This document shows positions 16,891 through 30,424 of a stretch of DNA of 64,000 nucleotides, one piece after another. Made by a program: the position numbers and the translations under genes. The DNA lies in assembly GCF_013761245.1 (NCBI RefSeq), contig NZ_JACDUT010000015.1:1-64000 (forward strand), given 5' to 3'. How positions within the stretch are numbered: position 1 is the stretch's first letter; every line of letters begins with the position of its first letter. Below the pieces are notes generated by a model. That model was not told the origin of the DNA. It saw only the letters and a program-made list of their open reading frames with translations, and made no database searches. This DNA is from Thermaerobacillus caldiproteolyticus. Lineage in GTDB: Bacteria > Bacillota > Bacilli > Bacillales > Anoxybacillaceae.

Positions 16891-18321
16891 ATGTCAATGA
16901 AAATCGGAACAGCGAACTTTCATGAGCGAGTAGAAGCAGGCATTCACAACTCCTTTATGCGCGGTGCCGTCGCCGGAGCGCAAGAACGGCTGCACACAAG
17001 ACGATTGGAAGCCGCAGCGGAACTCGGAAATTGGGAAGAGTGGCGAGCGCTAGGGGAAGAAATTCGCCAGCATACATTACAACATCTTGATTATTATTTA
17101 ATGCAACTAAGTGAAAACGTATCCAGACGCGGTGGGCATGTTTTTTTCGCTCAAACCGCAGAAGAAGCGAATCAATATATTCGCGATGTCGTTGTAAAAA
17201 AGAACGCAAAAAAAATTGTCAAGTCGAAATCCATGGTTACGGAAGAAATTCATTTAAATCCCGTTCTAGAAGCGGCAGGCTGTGAAGTGATTGAAACCGA
17301 CCTTGGCGAATACATTTTACAAGTGGACGACCATGATCCGCCATCCCATATTGTCGCACCGGCACTCCATAAAAATAAAGAACAGATTCGCGATGTGTTT
17401 CGAAAAAAACTAGATTACAAGAAAACAGAAAAGCCCGAAGAACTGACGCTTCATGCTCGTGAAATGCTGCGTCACGAATATTTAACTGCCGATGTCGGCA
17501 TTACCGGCTGCAATTTTGCGATTGCGGAATCCGGATCAATTACGCTCGTCACCAATGAAGGGAATGCTGATTTAGTGACCGCTCTCCCAAAAACACAAAT
17601 TACCGTCATGGGTATGGAGCGCATCGTTCCAACATTTGAGGAAATGGAAGTTCTCGTTAGTTTATTAACACGAAGCGCCGTAGGGCAAAAGTTAACGAGC
17701 TATATTACCGTTCTGACCGGTCCACGCGACGAAGGCGACGTAGACGGTCCGGAAGAATTTCATTTAGTCATTGTCGACAACGGCCGCTCGAACATTCTCG
17801 GTACCGAGTTTCAACCAATATTGCAATGCATTCGCTGCGCTGCCTGCGTCAACGTTTGCCCTGTGTATCGGCATATCGGAGGACACTCGTATGGTTCGAT
17901 TTATTCCGGTCCGATCGGTGCGGTCCTTTCTCCGCTCCTTGGTGGATACGAAGATTATAAAGAATTGCCATATGCCTCGACGCTGTGTGCGGCTTGTACA
18001 GAAGCATGCCCAGTGAAAATCCCGCTTCATGAATTGTTGCTGAAACATCGGCAAGTCATTGTCGAGCGCGAAGGAAAAGCACCGATCTCGGAAAAATTAG
18101 CTATGAAAGCATTCGGTTTAGGAGCAGCTTCATCATTTCTTTACAAACTCGGCTCAAAAGTAGCTCCAAGCGCACTCAATCCGTTTACGGCCGACAATCG
18201 CATTACCAAAGGGCCTGGTCCGTTAAAAGCATGGACAGAAATTCGTGAATTTCCAGCACCGGATAAAGAACGATTCCGTGACTGGTTTCATAACCGCAAG
18301 AAAGGAGAACCAGAATCATGA
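16891..18321 (+). CDS. lutB: Lactate utilisation iron-sulfur protein LutB
   Basis: A 476-residue protein. An N-terminal LUD domain (residues ~60-290; [13 protein letters not shown] is typical) is followed by a two-cluster ferredoxin-like segment ([12 protein letters not shown] ~310 and [13 protein letters not shown] ~360) and a C-terminal extension. It is the electron-transferring subunit of the LutABC L-lactate oxidase complex. The start at 16891 follows GGAGGCG; an upstream in-frame ATG lies in lutA without an SD. The stop overlaps the lutC start as ATGA, indicating translational coupling. Confidence 0.93.
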   Translation: MSMKIGTANFHERVEAGIHNSFMRGAVAGAQERLHTRRLEAAAELGNWEEWRALGEEIRQHTLQHLDYYLMQLSENVSRRGGHVFFAQTAEEANQYIRDVVVKKNAKKIVKSKSMVTEEIHLNPVLEAAGCEVIETDLGEYILQVDDHDPPSHIVAPALHKNKEQIRDVFRKKLDYKKTEKPEELTLHAREMLRHEYLTADVGITGCNFAIAESGSITLVTNEGNADLVTALPKTQITVMGMERIVPTFEEMEVLVSLLTRSAVGQKLTSYITVLTGPRDEGDVDGPEEFHLVIVDNGRSNILGTEFQPILQCIRCAACVNVCPVYRHIGGHSYGSIYSGPIGAVLSPLLGGYEDYKELPYASTLCAACTEACPVKIPLHELLLKHRQVIVEREGKAPISEKLAMKAFGLGAASSFLYKLGSKVAPSALNPFTADNRITKGPGPLKAWTEIREFPAPDKERFRDWFHNRKKGEPES

Positions 18322-19040
18322 GCAAAGGTGCTATTCATGGTCGTGAGAAATTTTTACAAACAATTGCCAACCGTCTAGGACGGCAGCAGCCGCTTTCCCA
18401 TGTCGCGCGTCCTCGTTGGAAACATCAGCCGCAATGGACAGTGTTTCAAGGCCGTAGCCAAGACGATCTGCTGGAAGCTCTGAAGTCACAGTGCTCACGC
18501 ATTCATACAGACTACATTGAAACAACGATAGATGCGTTGTCATCCACATTAAAGAACGTTGTCTTCCATCATGGCGGAGGCCCTGTCGTTACATGGGATG
18601 ATCCACGCTTTCACGAATATGGATTAACTCATCTGCTGCAAAAAGAATGGCCAAACGAAAACGTCGATGTCCATGTGTGGAACGCTTCCATCGGCAGGAA
18701 AAATATTGAATTCGCAGAAAAAGCGAACGTCGGTATCACTTTTAGTGATATGACCCTCGCTGAATCCGGCACCGTTGTTGTACTCAGCGGCAACGGAAAA
18801 GGACGTACCGTTAGCTTTTTACCAAAAACGTATATCGCCATTATCGCAAAAAGCACCATTGTACCGCGCATGACACAAGCAGCAGCCCATATTCATCAAC
18901 AAATAGAAAAAGGAACCATCATCCCTTCTTGCATTAACTTTATCACAGGCCCCAGCAACTCCGCTGATATTGAAATGAACCTAGTCGTCGGTGTTCATGG
19001 GCCTGTCAAGGTAACGTATATTATAGTCACCGACCGATGA
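18318..19040 (+). CDS. lutC: Lactate utilisation protein LutC
   Basis: A 240-residue LUD-domain protein, the same length as B. subtilis LutC. The LUD core contains ADVSE-type segment [19 protein letters not shown] (residues 136-154) and ends with [22 protein letters not shown], the family signature. Acts with LutA and LutB in L-lactate oxidation. Translationally coupled to lutB by ATGA overlap. A long hairpin follows. Confidence 0.92.
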   Translation: MSKGAIHGREKFLQTIANRLGRQQPLSHVARPRWKHQPQWTVFQGRSQDDLLEALKSQCSRIHTDYIETTIDALSSTLKNVVFHHGGGPVVTWDDPRFHEYGLTHLLQKEWPNENVDVHVWNASIGRKNIEFAEKANVGITFSDMTLAESGTVVVLSGNGKGRTVSFLPKTYIAIIAKSTIVPRMTQAAAHIHQQIEKGTIIPSCINFITGPSNSADIEMNLVVGVHGPVKVTYIIVTDR

Positions 19041-19051
19041 AATTCGAAACA

Positions 19052-19086
19052 GGCGAGTTAGGCTTCGTGAACGAAACCTACTCGCC
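19052..19086. terminator. Hairpin between convergent lutC and dehydrogenase genes
   Basis: GGCGAGTTAGG / CCTACTCGCC with an internal TTCGT/ACGAA extension forms a long stem, but no clear T run follows. Probably a shared terminator for converging transcripts. Confidence 0.5.
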
Positions 19087-19092
19087 AATGAA

Positions 19093-20025
19093 TTAATATC
19101 CTTTCCTAATATCAACTCGGTTATGAAGCGGTTTGTTCATTTCGATATTTTGTAAAGTCTCCAAAAAACATCTCACTGCTTCCTCTGGAGACGTCAAAGC
19201 GGATATATGTGGCGTGATAATGACATTCGGGTGCTGCCACAACGGTGATTCCAACGGCAAAGGCTCTTTAGTGAATACATCTAAAATGGCGAGACGAAGA
19301 TGACGGCTCTCTAATGCATTCAATAACGCGACTTCATCGACAGTGTCCCCTCTTCCGACATTGATAAAACCTGCATTTTTGACATAGGAGAAAATCTCCT
19401 CACTAAACAGCCGATATGTTTGCTGTGTGAGCGGAAGCGTACTGATCACCCAATCTGCTTTTGGAAGTACTTCTTTCGCTCGTCCAACAGGAACAACATC
19501 TGTAAAATGCGGCTTCGCTCGACCGCTTAACGAAATACCAATCGATTGTGCACCAAAAAAGCGCAAATGCTTTGCTAATTCTTGCCCAATCATTCCTGTG
19601 CCATATATCACTATGCGTTGTTCCTGTAAGGGCTTTGGTGCAAGCGGTTTCCATTGCTGCTGTGACTGATACCAGCCGTAAACATCATGACATTGCAAAT
19701 CGCGCAATATATAACTTAGACAATATTCACTAATTTGCCGACCAAATGAGCCTATCGTCCGAGTCAAAAGAACATCTTCTTTCCACTCCCGGTTAAATAA
19801 AAAGGAATCGACACCCGCTCCTAATGAATGCACCCATCGGATATTGCCAAATTCAAAATAAGCAGTTGGCCGAAATCCGACATATACATCTGCCCAAAAA
19901 AAATCATCGCGGCAAACCTCATCTTCTTCGACAAAGAGAAAATTCTTGTTCATCTGTTTTCCTTGTAACATCCGTGCCATGTCTTGATACAACCGCCCAG
20001 TCACTAAAATGTTTTCAAGTTGCAC
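19093..20025 (-). CDS. D-isomer specific 2-hydroxyacid dehydrogenase
   Basis: A 310-residue NAD(P)-dependent dehydrogenase. The C-terminal part holds the Rossmann core GTGMIGQ (~142-148), the substrate Arg in INVGRGD (~226), the Glu in VFTKEPLP (~255) and catalytic His in TPHISA (~272). Members reduce or oxidise 2-keto/2-hydroxy acids such as glyoxylate, hydroxypyruvate or D-lactate; substrate choice is not predictable here. Its neighbour is the lut module, but it runs convergently, so a direct role in lactate metabolism is only a guess. Confidence 0.85.
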   Translation of the reverse strand: MQLENILVTGRLYQDMARMLQGKQMNKNFLFVEEDEVCRDDFFWADVYVGFRPTAYFEFGNIRWVHSLGAGVDSFLFNREWKEDVLLTRTIGSFGRQISEYCLSYILRDLQCHDVYGWYQSQQQWKPLAPKPLQEQRIVIYGTGMIGQELAKHLRFFGAQSIGISLSGRAKPHFTDVVPVGRAKEVLPKADWVISTLPLTQQTYRLFSEEIFSYVKNAGFINVGRGDTVDEVALLNALESRHLRLAILDVFTKEPLPLESPLWQHPNVIITPHISALTSPEEAVRCFLETLQNIEMNKPLHNRVDIRKGY

Positions 20026-20052
20026 ATTCCCGCCTCCTCTCTACTATTTTCA

Positions 20053-20088
20053 AAGAAAAAAGGGATGTCCCAAAATGGAGAAATCCCT
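20053..20088 (-). terminator. Terminator of the terC-family gene
   Basis: AGGGAT / ATCCCT arms followed on the minus strand by TTTTTTC. Confidence 0.65.
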
Positions 20089-20090
20089 CA

Positions 20091-20798
20091 TCATGCCATT
20101 GTTTCTTCCTTACTTTCCGCCTTTTTATTCGTGATATATCCAGCCGCTAAAACGAAAATCGTTAATCCGGCACTAATTGCATACGTCAAAGGGCCGTGTG
20201 GAATATGGAGAAATTTTGTAAATCCTTCATCTTCCATCATCATTTTTCCACCTGTCCACGCAAGAATTCCAGAACCAACATAAGTGATCCATGCGTATCT
20301 TTCCATCACTTTCATAATCGCTTTTGAACCAAAAACCATAATCGGAATGCTGACAGCCACACCAAAAGCAATCATGCCGATGTGACCTTCCGACGCTCCG
20401 GCTACAGCGACGACATTATCCAAACTCATAACAGCATCAGCCAAAATAATCGTCCCAATCGCTTTCAAAAGACGATCAGATGATTGAATATTCGCCTCTT
20501 CTTCGTGTTCGACGAGGACTTTGTACGCAATCCAAAGCAATAAAAGCCCGCCAAGCAAATGCACAAACGGAATATTTAGTAGAAATACAATAATCGCCGC
20601 AAATAAAATTCGTAACAGAACCGCGCCGCCTGTTCCCCAAAAAATCGCTTTATTTTGCTGGTGATTTGGCAATCTCCTTGTCGCCATAGCAATGACAATT
20701 GCATTATCTCCGGACAAAACAATATCAATGGCTATAATCTTTAATAATGCTATCAATGCATCTAAGGAAATCGCCAAACCTAGCGTATAAAGATTCAT
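20091..20798 (-). CDS. TerC family integral membrane protein
   Basis: A 235-residue protein with about seven hydrophobic segments. Two acidic in-membrane signatures are visible: DIVLSGDNAIVIAMAT (residues 25-40) and ADAVMSLDNVVAVAGA (~120-135), typical of the TerC/YjbE/YkoY group. In bacilli, relatives take part in manganese efflux or metalation of exported enzymes. The upstream region lacks the conserved yybP-ykoY riboswitch core, but TTGCTGAT and ATCAGCAA arms about 55 bp apart could form a leader hairpin (about 20821-20890). Confidence 0.85.
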   Translation of the reverse strand: MNLYTLGLAISLDALIALLKIIAIDIVLSGDNAIVIAMATRRLPNHQQNKAIFWGTGGAVLLRILFAAIIVFLLNIPFVHLLGGLLLLWIAYKVLVEHEEEANIQSSDRLLKAIGTIILADAVMSLDNVVAVAGASEGHIGMIAFGVAVSIPIMVFGSKAIMKVMERYAWITYVGSGILAWTGGKMMMEDEGFTKFLHIPHGPLTYAISAGLTIFVLAAGYITNKKAESKEETMA

Positions 20799-20898
20799 TC
20801 TTACTCTCCTTCTCCGCCAATTGCTGATATTTTTATTTCTGTCTTATAAAATCATATTTATCTTAACTTATAATGATATACATCAGCAACCTAGAGAT

Positions 20899-21840
20899 TT
20901 ATCCAATTCTATCTTCCATTAGTGCAAACTTCAAACTTTCTTTCGCTGTCTCTATCATTTGGGTATCCCCTAAATCATGACTGTATAAAAGCAATACAAT
21001 AGAACTATAGACCGCTCGAAACTGGGCGAGCTTTGTTGTTTCATCATCAGCATAACCATAAAAAAACAACGCTCGATTTTCTGGGGCAAAAAGCTATAAA
21101 CGATAACCAAATCAACAGCAGGATGACCAATATGAACATTGCCCCAATCTATAACTTCGGATAAAATTCCCTCGTCATTCACTAGTAAATTGCGACCCTA
21201 AACGAATACTTTCCTATTTTTTATAGTTAATATGACGTAGAGAAGATACGTATGACGTAGAGAAGATACGTATCTGTCTAAAACGGAATAATCATTCCAT
21301 AGCCCCATAATTTTATCTGTTCAATATGCGCTTCAAGTTGTTGTTTTCTTTTTGCTATATCTAAGCGACGATACAATAAGTTATAAGACAACAAAAGCTC
21401 CTTCGCATTTTGAAATACTCGTAAAAATTCCGCTAGTGGCTCTATTAGATTTTAATCGTGTTTGATTCGTTCATATTCCCGATGTCTGGGTATCCCGCAA
21501 ACAGCCAAGAATATACATGGCTTGGCTTTCCGATGAAGATAGGCTCGGGAATTTCAGCTGGTAGGTACGGCACTAATTGTGGAAGAACACGATTTTCCGT
21601 TTTGAGCAAATCAACAGCAATAGCACGGTGAGAAAAACGAAGCACATAGGGGTCATTCACGACAAAAACCGTATTATCAGATCCTTTCCCTTAACTCCTT
21701 CAAATGAATAACTTCAAACTCTGGAAAACTGCTCGTTAATTAACTGACGCGCTACCTGTTGCGAAACAACGTGTTCAGACAACCAAGGTTCCCCCAGAAA
21801 AAACTCCCCTTCTTCTTTAGCTGCACTACACTAGTAGGTG
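20899..21840 (-). pseudogene. Second decayed APH-family phosphotransferase
   Basis: Fragments read in different frames: EPWLSEHVVSQQVARQL near 21800, VNDPYVLRFSHRAIAVDLL near 21640, PEPIFIGKPSHVYSW near 21540, and the C-terminal SEVIDWGNVHIGHPAVDL near 21150 followed by SHDLGDTQMIETAKESL to the stop at 20899. The catalytic HGDLHxxN loop is in a lost or scrambled part. This resembles macrolide/aminoglycoside phosphotransferase relatives common in bacilli. Multiple frameshifts and a 20-bp tandem duplication make it inactive. Confidence 0.7.
21231..21270. repeat. Exact 20-bp tandem duplication
   Basis: tatgacgtagagaagatacg occurs twice in immediate succession within the second decayed kinase. 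A 20-bp unit shifts the frame, so it could be one of the inactivating events. Confidence 0.92.
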
Positions 21841-21938
21841 CTTTCTTTCTCCTTTTTTCAAAGACATTCATCCGTCTTCACAAAATCATAAAACAGTAGT
21901 AGAATTTATGTAATCCTATAAGAAAGGTAGGAATAAAA

Positions 21939-22367
21939 ATGAAACAAACCAATCGCTCTATTCCTCGTCCACTTGTAAGAGCCAATCAATGGTTTATTGT
22001 AATAAGTGTTATTGCAACATGGCTGTCGGGACAAGAATGGTTGCTTGCTTTGCCGTTAGGTGCCGGATTGCTTGGACTGTTCTTTGGATTTAATCCCATT
22101 ATGCACTTGGCAAAATTCTTTTTAAAGAAGCATCCTTCTGAGTATGTCCCAGAAGATGCCGAGCAGCAGCAATTCAATCAAATTATCGCTGTTGTATGTC
22201 TTTCGGTTGGATTGATTAGTTACTTAGCTCATTGGATGGTCGTCGCATATATCTTCACAGCGATGGTAGCGTTAGCGGCATTTGTCGCCATCCTCGGGTT
22301 TTGTATCGGATGTTTTATTCGCTATCAATGGCAACAATACCGCTATAAAAAAGCTTCGGATCATTGA
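21939..22367 (+). CDS. DUF4395 membrane protein
   Basis: A 142-residue protein with four hydrophobic segments arranged as two pairs (about 20-55 and 80-125). The N-terminal SIPRPLVRANQWFIV and the FGFNPIMHLAKFF segment are typical of the DUF4395 family, whose function is not established. SD AAAGGTAGG sits 7-8 bases before the ATG. Monocistronic. Confidence 0.8.
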   Translation: MKQTNRSIPRPLVRANQWFIVISVIATWLSGQEWLLALPLGAGLLGLFFGFNPIMHLAKFFLKKHPSEYVPEDAEQQQFNQIIAVVCLSVGLISYLAHWMVVAYIFTAMVALAAFVAILGFCIGCFIRYQWQQYRYKKASDH

Positions 22368-22380
22368 TAGCATACAAAAA

Positions 22381-22478
22381 ATAGGGACTGACCTAATAAA
22401 GTGGCAGACCCCATAACTTAATACGCGTTTAGTTCGTTAAATACTGTGGGTCAGACACTTATGAGTCAGCCCCTCTCT
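22381..22478 (-). terminator. Complex hairpin terminating the hut operon
   Basis: Outer arms GGGACTGAC and GTCAGCCCC enclose a second inverted pair (GTGGCAGACCCC / GTGGGTCAGACAC). On the minus strand the 3' side is TCAGTCCCTATTTTTTG, a good intrinsic terminator downstream of hutG. Confidence 0.6.
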
Positions 22479-22489
22479 ACATATCTTTA

Positions 22490-26383
<3,894 letters not shown>

Positions 26384-26398
26384 TTTTCCTCCTTTTTG

Positions 26399-27922
26399 TT
26401 AGTGCTGATTAGTAGTTGTCATTTTTTTCACAAACGCGGGCCAATCAAGCGTTTTCAACCATCGCGCCGCAGCTTCAATGTCGTTGGAAAAGACGCGATC
26501 TTTTGTGATGGATGGTACAACCTTTCGTGCGGCTTCATAAAACATTCGCGTTTTTGTCCCCATCTTCTCAACGCCGCGATACTCCACGGCTTGCATCGCA
26601 CAAATGAGTTCAATCGCGAGCACCCGTCTTGTATTTTGCAAAATCGCGTAAGCGTGACGGGACGCGATCGTTCCCATGCTCACATGGTCTTCTTGATTCG
26701 CTGAAGACGGAATGGAGTCGACGCTTGCTGGATGAGCGAGCGTTTTATTTTCCGACACAAGTGAAGCGGCTGCATACTGCATGATCATTGCCCCCGACTG
26801 CAGTCCAGGAGCCGGGCTCAAAAACGGCGGCAAATCGTTCAGTTGAGGATTCACAAGCCGTTCAATCCTACGCTCGGAAATGTTCGCTAGTTCACTAATG
26901 GCAATTTTCATAAAATCCATCGCCAGCGCAATTGGCTGTCCGTGAAAATTGCCTCCAGAAATCACTTTCGCCTCGTTTTCAAAAATAAGCGGATTGTCCG
27001 TTGCCGCATTCATTTCGATTTCCAACTTCTCTTTCACATAGTCAAGTGCTTGCCATGACGCTCCATGTACTTGCGGAATACAGCGAAGAGAGTAGGCATC
27101 TTGTACGCGCAATTCTCCTTGTCTTGTCGTCAGTTGGCTGTCTGCTAGATAATCGCGGATTCTTGCCGCCACTTCGATTTGCTGGTTATAGCCACGTGCC
27201 AAATGAACACGCTCATCAAACGCGTCAATAATTCCGCGTAATCCTTCGAACGTTAGTGCAGCAATCGCTTCGCTTTCATATGCTAACTGTTCTGCTTCCA
27301 AATAACCGACAATACCCATCGCTGTCATCGCTTGTGTTCCATTGATCAGCGCCAATCCTTCTTTCGCCTTTAACGTAAGCGGAGCGATTCCCTCTTTGGC
27401 TAGAGCTTCGATCGCCGGTAGCCGACGTCCGCGGTAAAACACTTCCCCTTCCCCCAAAAGCACAAGAGTCAAGTGGGAAAGCGGAGCGAGATCACCGCTT
27501 GCTCCAAGTGATCCTTGCTGCGGAATGACCGGATGAATTTTCGCATTCAGCAAATCTAATAACCGTTCAATGACGACTGGACGAACGCCCGAATATCCTT
27601 TTAAAAGCGCATTCGCGCGCAGAAGCAGCATCGCACGAGATACCACTTCTGGAAACGGCTCCCCCACACCGCACGCGTGCGAATGAATTAAATTCCATTG
27701 CAATTCTTCTACATCGTCCGCATGAATTAACACATCGCTAAACTTTCCAAATCCTGTGTTGATGCCATAAACAATTTTTTGATTCTCAACGATTTCTTCG
27801 ACTGCTCCTCTGCTTCTTTCAACCACCTCCATACTTTCTTTCGAGGCAATAACAAGTTCGTCTCGGTACAATACCTGTTTCACTTCTTCCAACGTTAATG
27901 TATGACCTGTTAACACGACCAT
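26399..27922 (-). CDS. hutH: Histidine ammonia-lyase HutH
   Basis: A 507-residue enzyme deaminating histidine to urocanate. The autocatalytic MIO cofactor is formed from A141-S142-G143 in [14 protein letters not shown]; the active-site Tyr is in VYGINTGFG (~52). I choose ATG 27922, giving the usual HutH N-terminus and an AGAGAGGAT SD, over an in-frame GTG at 27931. First catabolic gene of the operon, located just after a HutP-type terminator, so expression needs histidine-dependent antitermination. Confidence 0.95.
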   Translation of the reverse strand: MVVLTGHTLTLEEVKQVLYRDELVIASKESMEVVERSRGAVEEIVENQKIVYGINTGFGKFSDVLIHADDVEELQWNLIHSHACGVGEPFPEVVSRAMLLLRANALLKGYSGVRPVVIERLLDLLNAKIHPVIPQQGSLGASGDLAPLSHLTLVLLGEGEVFYRGRRLPAIEALAKEGIAPLTLKAKEGLALINGTQAMTAMGIVGYLEAEQLAYESEAIAALTFEGLRGIIDAFDERVHLARGYNQQIEVAARIRDYLADSQLTTRQGELRVQDAYSLRCIPQVHGASWQALDYVKEKLEIEMNAATDNPLIFENEAKVISGGNFHGQPIALAMDFMKIAISELANISERRIERLVNPQLNDLPPFLSPAPGLQSGAMIMQYAAASLVSENKTLAHPASVDSIPSSANQEDHVSMGTIASRHAYAILQNTRRVLAIELICAMQAVEYRGVEKMGTKTRMFYEAARKVVPSITKDRVFSNDIEAAARWLKTLDWPAFVKKMTTTNQH

Positions 27923-27949
27923 GATCTGCACATCCTCTCTCGCATTAGA

Positions 27950-28022
27950 GAAATAAAGAAGGAGGCTGTATCCGCAACATGTTTTGTTTGCGATACACAG
28001 CCTCCTACTGAACTAAAAACTA
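27950..28022 (-). promoter_or_regulatory. HutP-responsive terminator/antiterminator
   Basis: On the minus-strand transcript, UAG triplets at 28022-28020, 28015-28013 and 28007-28005 (first spacer UUUU) directly precede a GGAGGCTGT / ACAGCCTCC stem (27961-27969 with 27997-28005), extended by TATC/GATA and followed by TTCTTTATTT. The third UAG overlaps the 5' arm of the stem. In B. subtilis, HutP hexamers with histidine and Mg2+ bind spaced UAG triplets and prevent this terminator from forming. Location between hutP and hutH matches. Confidence 0.85.
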
Positions 28023-28028
28023 TAGGCT

Positions 28029-28478
28029 TTACATATGGTTAATTCCTAATCCAATCGTCTCATGCTCTAATCCACGAATCGGCGCGCCAATCGTACCGTA
28101 CAAGGCAACAGCGATCCATTCCCCTTCTTCATCGTTTTCATACGGTTTTCCTCTCACAACGGCGAAACGAAGACCGACCGTTCTCATTAAATCTCCTAAC
28201 TCCACTTGTCCTCTCGTTACGCCTTGCACCGCTTCAATGATCGCGTGATATAATGCATGCATTTCCCGATATAGCTCACTGTTCACCACATTGTTTCGTT
28301 TTGCGGCTGTTTCAATGGAAGAAACAATCTTTTGCAGTTCCATCGAGCCAACTTTTCCTTTGCAGTAGCGCCATTCTAGCGCATCTAAATGGGTAGTGAT
28401 TTCTGCTTCTTCCTCTTCTTCCAACATAGCGAGCAATACCGCATTTCGTCCAATTCTTCCTTTTGCTTGCTTAAGCAT
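28029..28478 (-). CDS. hutP: Hut operon positive regulator HutP
   Basis: A 149-residue RNA-binding antiterminator. It carries the conserved [18 protein letters not shown] and [24 protein letters not shown] segments and the C-terminal [22 protein letters not shown], which contribute histidine/Mg2+ binding and RNA contacts in B. subtilis HutP. The start at 28478 gives the family length. An acidic insertion (LEEEEEAE, ~20) is a minor peculiarity. First gene of hutPHUIG; no hutM permease is present here. Confidence 0.95.
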   Translation of the reverse strand: MLKQAKGRIGRNAVLLAMLEEEEEAEITTHLDALEWRYCKGKVGSMELQKIVSSIETAAKRNNVVNSELYREMHALYHAIIEAVQGVTRGQVELGDLMRTVGLRFAVVRGKPYENDEEGEWIAVALYGTIGAPIRGLEHETIGLGINHM

Positions 28479-28530
28479 GACATCCGCACCTATTTTTGTA
28501 ATTTTCAAAATAAACTATTAGCTTATTGTT

Positions 28531-28559
28531 ATTGTATGGTTTGACTTTTTTATTGTCAA
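28531..28559 (-). promoter_or_regulatory. Sigma-A promoter of the hut operon
   Basis: Perfect -35 TTGACA (minus strand 28559-28554), 17-bp spacer, -10 TACAAT (28536-28531), about 55 bp upstream of the hutP start. Confidence 0.8.
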
Positions 28560-28704
28560 CATTTTTTGCCATATTTTAGAAAATTAATATGGTGATTTGG
28601 TAATAAACTAAAGCAGCAATTAGCTATGTTGTTTGCATACGCAAGAATAATACTGCTTTTTCTTGACAACATAATGGTATAAGAGAAGGAAGGAGAAATT
28701 GAGA

Positions 28705-29178
28705 ATGTTACCGACTTTCATCCGAGCAAGTCTTATCATTTTGTCTTGGTCTACCGTTTTCTTTTTACCAAAAAACTCTTTAAAGAGATTTCTTCCCGTG
28801 TCCTTCTTTACGTCATTATTGGTAGTATTGATGAGCATGTTGTCGATTCCATATAAATGGTGGACAGTGCAAGGAAGCATGAAACGAAAAATTACGAATG
28901 ATTTAAGCTTTATTTTTGGTCCTTTTTTCGTAGGAACCATATGGATTTTTCATTTTACGTACGGTAAGTTTTGTTTATACCTTATAACCAATGCAATGAT
29001 GGATTACACATTCGCCTATCCTTTAACAGCTCTCTTTCAACGACTCAAAGTATATAAATTAGTCAACTTTAAACCTATCCATGTTTTTCTTTCCTTTCTT
29101 TCGTATGCCGTTATTATTTATGGGTACCAATCATTCCTGCAAAAATCGCAAAGCAATCGTTTTATAACCGAGAGATAA
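28705..29178 (+). CDS. Hypothetical four-helix membrane protein
   Basis: A 157-residue protein with four hydrophobic segments (about 5-20, 28-46, 72-92, 128-145) and a polar loop carrying WWTVQGSMKRKITNDLSFIFGP. ATG 28705 follows AAGGAAGGAG; an in-frame TTG six bases earlier is less likely. I do not recognise the family with certainty; similar small integral proteins are common in sporeformers. Followed by a strong terminator and a monocistronic layout. Confidence 0.65.
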   Translation: MLPTFIRASLIILSWSTVFFLPKNSLKRFLPVSFFTSLLVVLMSMLSIPYKWWTVQGSMKRKITNDLSFIFGPFFVGTIWIFHFTYGKFCLYLITNAMMDYTFAYPLTALFQRLKVYKLVNFKPIHVFLSFLSYAVIIYGYQSFLQKSQSNRFITER

Positions 29179-29195
29179 GTCTCTCGGCTTTTTTA
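29168..29195 (+). terminator. Intrinsic terminator
   Basis: CCGAGAG / CTCTCGG perfect stem followed by CTTTTTT, overlapping the stop of the preceding gene. Confidence 0.85.
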
Positions 29196-29330
29196 ATATA
29201 ATACCTGCAACAAAAGCAATTACTTCTACCTCTCATAAAAATTTTGCTTTGAATGCTCATTTACTATTTACATATTTTTGAAATAATGATATCATAATGA
29301 TATAAAATTGATGTTAAGGTGGGGGTTACT

Positions 29331-30173
29331 ATGAAAGAAACAAAAGCGTGGTATATCAACGGTTTTGTTGGGATTATCTTCATTGCAGCTTTATTAGGAG
29401 GGGCAATACTGAGCATTCTCCATGAAGCAATCGGTATCGCTGCTTTCTCTATTGTATTGGCCATGATATTAGCAAGTGGCATCTCGATCGTTCAGCCTAA
29501 TCAAGCAAAAGTCGTAACATTTTTTGGCCGTTATTTAGGCAGCATTCGTGATAGCGGATTATTTCTTACAATTCCATTAACAATTCGCCAAACCGTTTCT
29601 CTCCGTGTTCGCAACTTTAACAGCAGCACGCTAAAAGTCAATGATGTCGAAGGAAATCCGATCGAAATCGCTGCGGTCATCGTATTCAAGGTCATCGACT
29701 CGGCAAAAGCCATTTTCGATGTAGAAAATTATGAAAAGTTTGTCGAAATTCAAAGTGAAACAGCCATTCGTCATGTCGCTACGAAATATCCTTATGATAC
29801 ATTTGAAAATCATGAGATTACATTAAGAGGAAATGCCGATGTGATTTCTGAAGTATTAGCGAAAGAATTACAAGAACGGCTGACTGTTGCCGGTGTGGAA
29901 GTGGTGGAAGCTCGTCTCAGCCATCTTGCGTATTCCCCTGAAATCGCAGGTGCCATGCTACAGCGACAACAAGCGGCAGCGATTTTGGCGGCACGGAAAA
30001 AAATTGTGGAAGGAGCCGTTTTCATGGCACAAATGGCGATTGAGCAGCTTGACAAGGAAGGAATCTTGGAGTTAGATGATGAAAGAAAAGCGAATATGGT
30101 CAATAACTTATTGGTCGCGATCGTTTCTGAACGCGCTACCCAACCGGTCATTAATACCGGAAGTTTATATTAA
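29331..30173 (+). CDS. SPFH/Band 7 domain membrane-associated protein
   Basis: A 280-residue protein. Two hydrophobic segments (about 8-28 and 32-50) are followed by an SPFH domain starting at [15 protein letters not shown] (~57) and containing [16 protein letters not shown] (~105), then a helical C-terminus with [23 protein letters not shown] (~205-227). Such proteins scaffold membrane microdomains or protease complexes. ATG 29331 has GGTGGGGG upstream. Followed by a small ribbon-helix-helix gene 15 bp away, a pairing I have seen often in bacilli but whose meaning is unclear. Confidence 0.85.
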   Translation: MKETKAWYINGFVGIIFIAALLGGAILSILHEAIGIAAFSIVLAMILASGISIVQPNQAKVVTFFGRYLGSIRDSGLFLTIPLTIRQTVSLRVRNFNSSTLKVNDVEGNPIEIAAVIVFKVIDSAKAIFDVENYEKFVEIQSETAIRHVATKYPYDTFENHEITLRGNADVISEVLAKELQERLTVAGVEVVEARLSHLAYSPEIAGAMLQRQQAAAILAARKKIVEGAVFMAQMAIEQLDKEGILELDDERKANMVNNLLVAIVSERATQPVINTGSLY

Positions 30174-30188
30174 TGGTTGTGGAGTGAT

Positions 30189-30362
30189 ATGGCAAAAAAG
30201 AAAAGCTTCCCATTACGAATTGACCCTGAACTATACGAAATCATTGAACGTTGGGCACAAGAAGAGTTTCGCAGCGTAAACGCTCATATCGAATTTTTGT
30301 TGCGTGATGCCGCGCGGCGTGAAGGACGCTTGAAGAAAGACAAAAAGAAAACAGATGAATAA
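30189..30362 (+). CDS. Small Arc/ribbon-helix-helix-like protein
   Basis: A 57-residue protein. The opening FPLRIDPELYEIIERWAQEEFRSVNAHIEFLLRDA (cited here only as residues 7-41, key elements F-L-R-I strand and two helices) fits the ribbon-helix-helix fold, with a basic tail RLKKDKKKTDE. It could bind DNA as a dimer or act as a partner of the preceding SPFH protein. SD GTGGAGTG just upstream of ATG 30189. Same operon as the SPFH gene; terminator follows. Confidence 0.7.
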   Translation: MAKKKSFPLRIDPELYEIIERWAQEEFRSVNAHIEFLLRDAARREGRLKKDKKKTDE

Positions 30363-30372
30363 GAAGTTAAGG

Positions 30373-30404
30373 CCCCTGCTCTGTTGTAAAGAGCGGGGGT
30401 TTTT
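30373..30404 (+). terminator. Intrinsic terminator
   Basis: CCCCTGCTCT / AGAGCGGGGG stem (one mismatch) followed by TTTTT. Confidence 0.85.
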
Positions 30405-30424
30405 ATGTGTGAGGATATGAAGTG

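Noticed and set aside
20800-20895. yybP-ykoY manganese riboswitch upstream of the TerC gene
   Set aside because: The conserved purine-rich core motifs are missing; only a simple dyad is present.
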